Assembly: GCA_029948255.1 (NCBI GenBank)
Contig: JALIZF010001517.1
Coordinates: forward strand, 1 to 64,000
Direction of reading: 5' to 3'
Length of the DNA stretch: 64,000 nucleotides
From: Telmatactis stephensoni
Lineage: Eukaryota; Cnidaria; Anthozoa; Actiniaria; Isophelliidae
In this document: positions 35,001-47,500 of the stretch, piece by piece
Layout of the letters: every line of letters begins with the position of its first letter
Numbering within the stretch: the first letter of the stretch is position 1
The notes under the pieces: generated by a model
What the model was told of the DNA's origin: nothing
The model's input: only the letters and a program-made list of their open reading frames with translations
Database searches by the model: none
Program-made: the position numbers and the translations under genes

Positions 35001-38000
35001 GAACAATCAAATCTTATAGCGGAGCTTCCGCGCGGAGCACCATACTTTAGAAAAAATGGTAACCCATCGAGTTGATTTTTCATGGCTTGAGTATACGTCA
35101 CTTCCGTCCGTCCGTCCGTCCGTCCGTGCCCATCGCGATGCTGATTGGCTGATTGCATCTTTGGAGGGATTTGACGCTTGTCGACATCCAGAGCAGGTTT
35201 TTGCTTTGAAAACTGAAAAGTTTCGATGCTGAAATATTATCCGGGAAACCTCGTTAAAATTTTATTGCTTGCTTTTCTCAAATTCAACGAACGCATCTGA
35301 TGGAGTAGTGGTAAGAGAAAGGGTTAGGAAATTTAGGGACCAATGTTTAATTCCCGTTGAAAATTATTATACAAAATCTTAAATCCGTCTTTTTACAAAG
35401 AAAACAAATAACTTACGACTTTTCTAGTTTTCAAGTTTACTTATATTATTGTTGAGTTTAGGAATTTTCTTGAAAAGGATTGTTGCTCATAATTATTACC
35501 ATTACAATAGACGGAAAAAAGTCTTCTATTTAAGCGAAAATTCCACTAAATCGGAAAACCCTAATTACAATTTGTTATTAAGTCTAAAGTTGCTGTGAGA
35601 CCTCTGAGACCTTAATGTAAATTGAAAATACTTAAAACCTTGTTTTCTTATGTCAAGTATAGCTTCCAGTTTTAATTTTCATTTTAGACAAGATCAAAAC
35701 TGTATATTAGGGACCGTTCATTTTTTATCGGGGGGGGGGGGGGGGGGCGGTGGAATTCCAGCAGGAGTCCATACAAGAAAAACTAGCCCCCCCTCTATAA
35801 GCCTGATTTTTTTTAATGACCCCCCCTCTCCCCCCAAAAAAATTCCACCACTCCCCTCCCTCCCTGATAAAAAAATGAATGATCCCTAAAAGGATATCAA
35901 AAGTTTGTTGCAATTGTATAAATGTTAGCAATCCATGTACTTTAATGTCAGATTATTTCATTTTTCATGATCATTTACAGGCCCGTAGGCTGCATTCTGA
36001 ATGGGGATTCGTTTCGGAATCAGGGTGGATCAATTTTCTGTAAAGAATAAAGCTCTTGCTCTTCTGAGAGCAAGCAGAACATTTTCAGAAACCATTTACA
36101 ATAACGACATTATGCGAGCGCGAAGCGCGAGCCGCTCGTCAAAGTAAGGCATGAAAGTAACTCAAAAGTACTACATTTCTGATTCAGTAAATGAGTAGTT
36201 AGCACATATAACTAGTTTCGGATTTTGTAATATCAGTACATTTTAATTTGCGAGCGCGAAGCGCGAGCCGCTCAGCGATAGGCAGTAAAGTAGTAACTCA
36301 GAAATGTTCTATTCTGTTTCCCTTACTTAAAAATAACTGATAAAAGCTCATTGGTATGATGTTTTTGAATGGCCCCCCCTTTTGACATTGATTCTTCTAC
36401 ATGTGGCCCCCCCTCTATAGGCCTGATTTTTTTGAATGCCCCCCCCCCCCCCATATTTCCACCGCCCCCCTCTCCCTGATAAAAAATGAATGGTCCCTTA
36501 TCAGTGTAACCTTGAAGAGAGAATTCTTGTCATGCTTTAGAAGGCTTAATAAGACAACTATACACCTGTGTCCTTCTATTCAATTCATTACTCGGGCTAC
36601 CTGTGGTAGCTCGAGTCTAGGTTTACCTTTTCGGTCTATCTATCAATCTATCTATCAACGTCGCAAATGGACAAATTACCCAGAAGCCTTTGGGGTACAC
36701 TGTTGACCACCAGGCTTCCTGTGGTCGCGAGAGATTGAGAACAAAATGGCGGACGCTATCAATCCGAATTTTTTTCGAACTATTGACTTTTAATCTCAAG
36801 ATACTTTGCTTTAATCGTTAATATCGAATTCTCGAATTTAGTGATGACCTTCTTACCAGCTGTTGTTATCAACTTATAATGTATTGATCGTCCAAGAACA
36901 CGATACAGATCGATTTGTGGCAGCGAACTTCACTTGAGGACAGACATGTAAGACACGGAGATATTGTCTTTAATAGATCAGTAGTTTGTTTAAAATAATA
37001 TTTCACTACTGCTTGCACATAATATTTGCTTACACGGTGTCTACATTCATGCTCTTCCTGAGAGCCGTGTTAAAAACGAACTAATTAACTAACAATATCT
37101 ACAATGTTTGTTTCTCTAGTTAAAACTAGAAAGACTAGGAGATTCTTGCCTTTGCGTAATAAGGTGACTAGGGTGTATTCAATAATTAAGCCAGGAAACA
37201 GGAATTAGTAAATGGTGCAAAATTACACCAAATAAACAATGGAAAACAAATGATTTTCTATTATTATTAACTTATAGATATTTAGTGCAAATATCTGTAT
37301 TTTGTACAATGTCATTTTTATATTGAATGCACTTTAATGTCAATCATGCTCAATGTTAGCAGATAAAAATATAGTGATGGATAATCATGGAAATCATAGT
37401 AATGTTTATGACACCTTATATTAGCAACAGTTGAAGAATAATTTTAGAATACATGTATAAAATGATATTTTCAATCAATGAAAAGTGATACTCAACCACA
37501 AATTTGTACAAGCTTTTTGCAACCATGTTCACAGAAACAAGATAAAGTGGATTGAATTGAAGATATTACTGTATGTAGTAGTATCAGATTGATGTGCATG
37601 GAGGAGCTATATATGGTATCGGTAATGAGCATATATTGTATGACATTACACTTCTTCAAATAAAGCATCAGCAACTGACGACTGCTATAATCATTGATCT
37701 GCTCCATATTAAAAACATGGTAATACATGTATCGAAAAGTTGTGTTAAGAAACTGAAATGATTTCATAGAAAGGTAACTGTGGTACTTCTAGAATCTACC
37801 AATGTGACAACGGCAATATCAAAATCATTTTAACTTGAATATCGAAACAGTCTGCCACAGTTTGTAAGTTTTGTTTCCATAAATCAAAGTAAAAAAGCAC
37901 AGAATAGAAATTTAAATTGTGTGAGATTGGATCATTTGGTAGGCATTTACAAAATAAAGCAGACTGTATACTGTATATGTCTGGCATGATAAAAAGACCA

Positions 38001-41000
38001 GCAGTATATCAATAACCACCATGATGTGGTACAATTATGTACAAACTACTTTCTCTCCAATATAATTTGTGTTCTACTCTGGGAGTACTTGTCATGCATT
38101 TTTGCAATCAAAAGACACTGACAAGTCAAACTGGTTTCCATCAACTTCTGTTCTCCATTTCTCCCCAAGTACTATACACAGGTGTAGCCCGAGTGAACGC
38201 CTATTAGGCGTCTAGTTAAAAATACAATATGCCACAATGTTGTGAAGACAGAAAATCAAAATATATGATGTTAACATTATATCCTGTCAGCTTTGTGCCA
38301 CTAAGCCATATATTCTATGTGCCGTTGTCAAGTCTATTTACAACATTCCCTTTCCATTTCTTCTTTTTAGAATTCTGGCCTCTCTGTCATTTCTGGCTCG
38401 TTTATAAGTGACGCTAGACAAGGTAATGCTGTCCATTTAAAGCTACCTGGAATGTACTTGCTCTGATAATGGTACCACCCCTTGTTCTTTTCTTTACTAT
38501 GTATAGCGCCTGTCTTGACCCCTTAACTCTGGCAAAAGTCACCACACAAAATGCTTTTCTACTGAATTTTGAGCCTGATACTCTTTGGTACTCCCCTTCC
38601 ATCGCTTCTTCTGTCTGTTTCTTTTTTCTCTTACCCTCATCATTTGATTTTTTCCAAAATTATCGCGTTGATCACGTAACGAACCATCTATTTTCTCCTT
38701 TTTCTCAAAATTTCAGATTTCTCATGCCAAGAACCACCACCAAAGAGGAAAAAACGGTCTGTTGGTCAAGGTAAGTTAATTTTGCTGGAAAGTGGTTGGG
38801 ACAGCTCGGGACAGTGTCTCCAAGGTAGAGAGGTTGTGGGTTACAGGTGCTGCAGTTTTTATTGATTGATTGATTACAATCATAACGGCGTTGCTTTTAA
38901 ATTAGAAATCAAGAAAAATAACATACAAATCAAGTCAGAACTTTAAATTAAAATTAGCAAAAAAGCAATACGCATGTTAAAGCTACAAAAGCATAGGATC
39001 ATGCTCTGTCGCTGATCGCTCGTCATGATAACATCACGGTTTCCCATAAATCCCTTTGAACTTTGACCGTGCTTTTTGGAACACGACTACAGATAGCAGC
39101 TTGATTTATGCACTCTGTCACAAGAACAGACTTCTATCAAAGTACCAAAGGTATTTTTCCTGTTAGACAAAACGAGTAGATATCATTTCGATGGCTGCAA
39201 ATCGATGTTGGAATTTAGTTTTATGCTATTAGTTTTATGGTATTGTTGCACGTTTACCTACTTGAAGCCATTGTTTAGAGGTAGTGAAGTAAATTTGGAA
39301 AATTTGCTGTAGCCTACCCGTCGTCATGTCTCCTAATGCGTCCTTTTTCTCCTTTAAGACTCCAAAGTAGTTTGCTGCCGCTTGGGTAGTGCTACTGATA
39401 GCAACAATAGAACTTGTATAAGACGAGTTATAGATCTGGAGGTAACAGCATACGAGAATGATGTCAAATTACGCCATCAATGTCGAAAGGAATTCTTTAA
39501 ATGCTGCGTGAAAAGATTTGGAACTCAAGGTATGTTGGTTTGGGTTTTTAGGTTCATATTTGATATGAGGGCTTTCCAACAAATTTGTCAGTGTGCAGGG
39601 CGTCCTCTTTCACGTCACGTTTGCTTTTGCTAAATCAGTCTTATTTCATGACCCGGCCTTCATCCAACCAAGCCAATCGGTCGACGATTAAAACTACACG
39701 CAGTCATACCTATACACATCCCAGAAAAACGTTAGATATTGCGCTCTCTTTAAATTTCGTAATCGGAAATTAGCCCTAGCCCTCGCGTTTTGCAAAGTGT
39801 ACGTAGCTTATTAGTACTCGTAAATATTCGTAAGTTACACACAGTTGGTGAAACAGAGACTTGCATTCAGTACTGATTTTCTGGTTATATAAATTAATTG
39901 ATATAAAAAGACCCAATACCTACCATGATTATCTCTTTTCTATTATGAAAAAGTCATATACCACCAGGAGCTTTCAACTTATTTCATTATTTTTACTACA
40001 AATTTCCAGACGCGTTCGGGATTCTTGGAAGGAGTGCTTCTGGCGGCGGCGCTGATTTTCTTGATGAGCTGAATTTCGGGGGCGATTTCATGTTGTCGGA
40101 TGATCAAATTGTTGACTTCACTCAGGTGCGCAGCTACTTCCCAGAAACCTGGTTTTTCGAGGAAAAACTAATCAGGTAATTATGTACCGACCAGGGTTGA
40201 ACAATTAGGAGCAGGAGACTTAAACCTTTTTACGTCATGACGCGCGGACCGATTATTTTGGGTACCAAGAGAAGATGAGGTAAGAGAAGGAATCGCGCGT
40301 ATTAGGTCCTTGGACCGTTTGATGCTATTTTTAGAGTGAATCTGATTGGTCGAGAGCGCGCGAGCTTTCGCATTGCCTCAAGATCACAATGGCGGAAAAA
40401 GGGTGTATAACGTTTGTCGATGAAAAAGTTGTTCGGAGGAAGAAATTAGTAGTTCTGAGGAAGGAAGTGGGACTTCAAAGGAAGCCGAAAGTGATAGTTT
40501 AGAGGAAGAAGCTGAAGAAGGTGATCAGAGAATGAAGCAAGTACTTCGGAGGGAGAAAGAGGTAGTTCAGGCGCACATCCGCGTGGTCATGGTGACGAGG
40601 TTCTAAAAATAGCAGCACACGGGGTATATGATTGGTCACTGAGATTCCTTCAATAACCTCATTTTTAACTCGTGGATTGCAAATCCACAAGTTATAGTGA
40701 GGGGTCGAATATGCAAATGCGTCACTCGCAAATTGTTTAAACTATGTTACTGCGCATGCTCGACGTGATTGAATGCAGGCCCAAAGTAACTTGTCTCTTG
40801 TAGGTACGGCACCGTTGTGAGGGCAAATAATTTCTGTTCACACGATGTTTCAATAAGGGGTACCGTGCCAAAAATGCTGGGCCCGCGTGCCCAGAATTAG
40901 GTTGTCGTGACATAAAAAGCGTCGGTCTCGGAATCCGGTGACCCCGAGCTCGAGTCCCGCTCCTGCCACTAGCCGAGACTGTATTTGTTCCGGGTTCGCC

Positions 41001-44000
41001 ATGTTCAAATTCAGTTTCTCGACCATACTTGTATATAACCAACTGGTTTGCCTCCTTGGTAGTTGGGTTTCTTAAACACTTTATGTTCCATTTACATTAT
41101 TTAGTTGTGATTATTTCAGTGGAGTTCCTGGAAACTAGCTGGAAAACTAAGCGCTCTTCCACTATAAACAAAGCATTTACATTTACATTTTTTTACAAAG
41201 GTTGTCATGTAAATCGAGCTAAAAAGGGATATTATTACCAATGGCTAAACTAATGAGGAATTTGTAAACCTGATATGAACTGTTGGTATACAAAAGTCTA
41301 TTTGATTAAGGTGGCTCGACCCAATTTCGCCAGTGCGCGGGTAGTCGAATTGAAGCGGGTGTTAATTGCGTTACAGAATTAAGTTGACCAAACTTTTTAT
41401 ACACACCTACTACAAATGGACCAAATTTTATAATGATAGTAGTTTAGTTGAAATCGGAGCTTTTTTAACATCGAAATTGTTATACACTAGATTTGAAATT
41501 TTGCCAATTTTCTCAAAATCCAGACCTCGACGAGCAAAACGATTTATGAGACTTTGTAAATCAAATGTTTGTCTATAATGTGAGAGCGTTTAAAGAAATT
41601 CTATTAAGCCGATTTTGAATAAAAACGGATCAATTTTTTAACATTGAAGAAATAGAGATACACATATGGCAATGTTTAAAAAATTATTTAATGGTCTTAA
41701 AAAACTTCAATGCCTTTGTAATTTACACACCTTACTGGTAAAGGATTGAATATTCAATATCGAGAAATAAAAAAAAATTGATCTACTAGTTTTTAAGAAA
41801 CAGTATTATTAACGTGGATGTCGAAATTCCGAGATAAACGCGGCAATTTAGTGCTTTACGTACAGTCATCTCAACGGCGATCAAAAATAGCAAATACGAT
41901 GACATATTCACAAAATAAAGAACCATGCCTTGGTATTATTTAGAACCAAAAATATTGCAACTTTTCTTTGGAAAATTATTGTTATAAAATAAATTTAGTA
42001 GAGCACCCGCGGTTTTAAATTTCTTCAATGTTAAATAATTGCTCCGTTTTTACTCAAAATCGGCTTAATAGAATTTCTTTAAACGCTCTCACATTATAGA
42101 CAAACATTTGATTTACAAAGTCTCATAAATCGTTTTGCTCGTCGAGGTCTGGATTTTGAGAAAATTGGCAAAATTTCAAATCTAGTGTATAACAATTTCG
42201 ATGTTAAAAAAGCTCCGATTTCAACTAAACTAGTATCATTATAAAATTTGGTCCATTTGTAGTAGGTGTGCGTAAAAAGTTTGGTCAACTTAATTCTGTA
42301 ACGCAATTGATAGCCGCTTCAATTCGACTACCCGCGCACTGGCGAAATTGGGTCGAGCCACCTTAAGTCTCAATCAAGGGTTAAAACATGTTAAAACAAA
42401 TGGTTTTCTTTCAAACTTCCAGGAACTCATTCCTCATCTTCATATATAAAATCTCTTTTCTTTTCAGCAACCAAGAAGATGAAGAATTTTGTCAGAAAAA
42501 TTTAGGGCGACGATCATGTAGCTCGGTATCTCTAGATGCCACCGTACCCGATACCATCACCACGTGGGTCGTACAAGCAATAGCTGTGTCCAATAAATCA
42601 GGGTTTGGAATTGCAAAACCTATGCACCTCAGATCTTTTAAGGATTTCTTTGTTTCTTTGAATATTCCTTATTCAGTACAACGTGGTGAACAGGTCACTA
42701 TTCTGGCTACTGCGTACAACTACAGAAAGCAAGACTCAAGGGTGAGTGCATCGAAGGCATTCCACTTTATTCTTCTATAGGCTTTGGCATATTATAAACA
42801 TTCGAAGGTGTCGAGGAACACGTTTGGGTGGGTCAGGTGAATTCGGCCCCACGTTCTCAGTTGTGTTTCTCGGTTAGCAAGATAGCTTGTAGGCTCAGAT
42901 TTCAGCCGTCAGGGATTCGTGCGCCCGCGATACTCAAATGTTATATATATATATATATATAAGGCCGCTTGCGTCAAATGGACAGCGAGTTTTGATATTG
43001 CTTTGAAACAGTAAAAATAGCGATGTTCCTTAATTGTCTTTAATTCGCCGTCTTTCAATTAAGGGCACTACAACACGTATACATTGCTTGAAATTGGAAA
43101 ACACATTTTAGTTTGGAAAGCCTTTAACTCCTAGATACGGTACCATCCATTTGCCGTACCAAGTTGTTACAAGGAATATACATGGAAAGGTCGCTGTCCA
43201 GATACGTTTAGAACCAGTAGTTTGATCTAGAATGGTCTAGACGCTCAGCCCACCAGAGTCAACGGAATGATGTTTCTCTAACTAGAGCAGATTTCGTATG
43301 AGTGTGAAACGGACCGCGCCGTACCGTGACCGTGTCAGTGCCGTGATGTCTATAAAAACATTCGAATCTTGCCGTAATCGTGCCTTGATCGTGCAGTGTC
43401 GTTTTCACAGTCATACGAAATATACTCTAAGATTTGAACTGACAGCGGCACATGGAAGGTGCAAAGTCTTGGACTATGGCTAAACGAACCAACCACTTTG
43501 TATCTAATAGTTCTACTCTATTGTTTGACAATGTTTCGCTTATTTGTGTTTGGAAATGTACTTTAACTTCTTTCTTTTCTTCAAATCAATTTTCAGGTTT
43601 TCTTTTTCCTCACAGCAGATGATGGATTTTGCTCCGTTGCTGATCTTCACAGTAAAACCACTAGACTAAATAAAAACGCCATTAAAATCAAAGGCAACGG
43701 CGGGACAGTGTCATTTCCCATTACAATTGTTCCTGTAAAATACGGCCACATTTCTATTAAGGTTTATATATCTAATGGTGCAGATGGTGATGCTGTAGAA
43801 AGAAAGCTGCTGGTTGTTGTAAGTGCATTAACCTGATTCACACACACTTAGCGTCGGAACCGCAATCGTAATCCAAAGTAGCTTATGATCTTGTGTGAAT
43901 TATCAATACAGCGCAAGCGCAACCATAAGCCTCCCTTCGGTGCTCGTTTCTTTGTTGCCTTTAAACAAAATGGCCTAAGCATGAGCTCTGAATGGCCACA

Positions 44001-44535
44001 TCATTAGTTTTGTCATTGAATCTTAGGAGTCCGGTTCTGATTCTTTGATTCGCACAGGATCATATAAGATCAGTGTCATAATTAGAATTGGAAAACCTTC
44101 TGATCCATCCGATTCCGATTCCGTCGCCCTTCTGCTTCTGATTTCGTAAGCCATTGTTATGTAAAGTGCCAATAAGAAATTCGTTGGCTAATTTGATAAA
44201 ATGGGATGGCAAAAACTATTGTGAAAATGGTTGGAACATTACCATTTTTTATGTTAATGTTCTAAAACATTGGGAATAACTTTGGGATAGAAATATCCTG
44301 TAACTTTGATTTCCGTTTCCGATGACATTTCGAGATAGACTAAGTAATGTGTATTAGGAGACTTTGAACATCATTCTCATTTTGTTTACTTTGGCTTCTT
44401 AATTCTTTTTCCAGCCTGAGGGAGTAGAAGAGAGAAAGACACAGACGTACGTACTCGATCCACAAGGTAACCAACGCAGACTTTCTATTCTTGGTTTGTA
44501 AACATTCACAGGTGAAAAGACCGGTTGCTTTTCTC

Positions 44536-44594
<59 letters not shown>

Positions 44595-47500
44595 ATCAAC
44601 ATCAAAATCACCAACATGGTTGCCATGTCTTGTGTTCAATTCCCTTTCATCGGAGTGATTGCAAACTAACAAAGACGCGAGAGAAAACATTTTCCTACTC
44701 AATTGTGTTAGAAATACCCGAATGCACTTTGACAGTGTTTTCTTAGGGCGAAAATAAATTACAATTTCTAAATTCTAAATCCAATTTTGAATTGAATTCA
44801 TTTCGAACTTTGCTAAGGTCTTGATGACATATAATTTTTGTTGTTTAAGGTGTCCTTAGAGATGCAAAACAGAGTGGTGAAGGAATAGATAACAAAATCA
44901 ACAACTCAACTTTCCCAAGTCAACGTAAGTATCAGGGATAGCTAGGTAGTTTCAAAGTATGAGCTAAAAGGAGTTTATCCATAGAGTCAACTTCGAAAAC
45001 TGTGTTCAAAAGGGAACTACGACTGACCAAGGATACCGAAGAATACTAAATTTTAGCAAGTACAAAATTTAGCAATTTTGAGAGGCTATTATTTTTCTCT
45101 CCTTTCAGTGACGAGCTTCTTTGGCTCGAGAAAGAAAAATGATTATTATGTTCTGTCTTACGACGAAGGCACTCGTCACATAAAAATTGAGTAAATCAAT
45201 AGTCTTTGACACTCAGTGTAGAAACTTATTAAAATTCGCTAAATTATGTTGTCGCTAAAAATAGTAAACTAATAAACGTAAATATGTATTTTGTACAAAT
45301 ACGTTCTTCTTTTCAGGACTGTTTGATAAGTCTAAAAGCAAGCAAATTGATAGCATCCGTATTGAAATTCCAAAGAAAAGCATTCCTGAGTCCATCAATG
45401 CCATGGTCTCATTTACTGGTAGGAATATTTGCTACATTGTTGCAGTTTAACCAACTTACTCGTGTACCCCTGAGGGTGTTTTTGAGCTTCGAAAGCCTTT
45501 ATCTTGTCCTCTCCGACAAGAAATAATCAGTCTTTATCACCATGGTTTATTGTGTAACCATATTTCGAGAGAATTGAGAGTTTTAGACAAGGTTGTTTCA
45601 AGAATAGTGCTAAACTAACTGAACCGGTAAAAGCTATCAAAATCCAAGAAAAATAACAGAGGAAACAAGAAGACGTCTTGCCGAGTGTATGTAGAGGTAA
45701 CTGCAGAGCAGAAACCTAGGTTTATATGCTTTTTGAGATATAGAGAAGGCTTCATCTTAAAGGTATTCAAGTGTAGATTTGTTTTCATCAAAAATCTCTT
45801 CTATTATTCTATTTCGTATATTCGTAATGTTTCGTATGTTTTTTACCACAATAATAAAGTCTAGTGATACACGCGTGAGCTGTTTTGACTGTAAAGCGAT
45901 ATCATTAGACTTCACTTTTCTTGATATACCGTACAATATGATTGGTCCATGTACTCAAATTCCTGTTTTTATTTATTAGGCAATATGATTGGACCAGTTG
46001 TTACAAATATGATTAATGGTGGACTAGAAGCCCTGTTGCGCATGCCCACTGGTTGTGGTGAACAAACAATGATCTATTTATCTCCTAATGTCTACGTTCT
46101 ACAGTATTTGTCCAATACTAAGCAGGTGACAGCAGCTGTCGAAGCCAAGGCTTACAAATTCATTCAGTCAGGTAAAGGACATTAAGGACATTAAGCAAAT
46201 GCGACGCAGCGTGAAAGAGCACGTCACGTCAGACATGACATTGAGAAGTAGTGATTTCATTGGTAAAAGGATTTCACTATCAAATTTGTCACGTGTCATA
46301 TGCTGTAATAATGTAATTTCGAGAATATGATTTGGTGATGACCACTCTCTGAAATGACCCCCTCCGCCTCCTCCCATATCCCACAAGCCCCTCTCCCCAT
46401 GTAATCATGAAAAGAGAAGTGAAGAAAGAAAGGTATAGCGCGGGACAAGAGGTTGTAATAGCTCATTAGTGTTCCTTTGTGAATATACTGACCATGTTTG
46501 TAAAGGTGGTTTCACTAACTGAGGTTATTATAACAAAACCTCGAAATTAACCTCTTGTATCCATGATAGTTATTCGGTAAAAAAAATGTTTATTTATGGT
46601 GGTCTTAATTCATGATTACATACTGATACATATTGTATGGTTGCTAGGATACCAAAGGGAGTTGAACTACAGACGCAATGATGCATCTTTCAGTGCTTGG
46701 GGTAACTCCCGTCCTGGTAGCACCTGGTGAGACATTTCTTGATTTTAATATATATTTACAGTTGCAATTTTATGTAAACTCCCGGGACCAGAGTATTCCA
46801 TATAATGCACTACACCAGGAGGTTTCGCCCAAATAGGGTACCGACCTTTTTCAGGTTGGAGGTACATAACAGTATCACGATTTATCGAGCTGAAGTAAAA
46901 AATACGAGTGTAGGAAAACTCTCAATTAGTATGTGAAAATGGATACCTTTCTCTATAAAAAAAAAGTACTGAAGGTTTTTGACTTTGTAGCGGAGTAATT
47001 CTTTTTGAGAACCCCAAACCATTCATAACTACCCATCAAGCTAATGAAGTAATTACACTGTCTCGTTTATAGTTCTTATTTCAACTCTGTCTACATTTAT
47101 TTAGGTTGACTGCCTTTGTGATCAAAGTGTTCTGTGAGGCCAGTAAGTTTGATGGTGTTCAGATCGATGAAAATGTCATGTGTCAGTCTGTGCAGTGGCT
47201 TGTTCAACATCAACGCGCTGATGGCGCATTCCCAGAAGTTCATCATGTTATCCATAGAGGGATGGTGGTAAGATTGCCTGTGATTTTATCAAATACCAAT
47301 CTTTCTTAAGCGATGCTTTTGCAAGACTGTTGCTTTGTGGTAGATATCTTTATGTACGAAATAGAAACAACGAGGTATGTGTCTCTGTGCTGTGATGCAT
47401 CGCCAGCAATTCCAGTCATATCTATTGTGACAGTAACCGCGTCCGGTTTGATGCGACTAAGTAGCTTGCCTGTGTGACTATCGTGAAGTTTTTCTAAGTT

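Larger units (their letters stand above)
34997..38370 (+). other. C3-like intron 18 (3.4 kb, transposon-filled)
   Basis: The largest coding-region intron apart from intron 1. It contains a (CCGT)n run (35104-35129), G-run fold-back elements (35709-36498), and a roughly 1.6-kb unit with inverted ends (about 36590-38205). No coding exon was found inside. Confidence 0.7.

Noticed and set aside
40380..40610. Acidic fragment ([19 protein letters not shown]) resembling the N-terminus of some piggyBac-type transposases
   Set aside because: Too short and low-complexity to assign; no DDD catalytic core nearby.
41366..42306. Two identical 70-residue frames on opposite strands
   Set aside because: They lie in the mirrored arms of the TTAA fold-back element and share sequence for that reason; no known domain.
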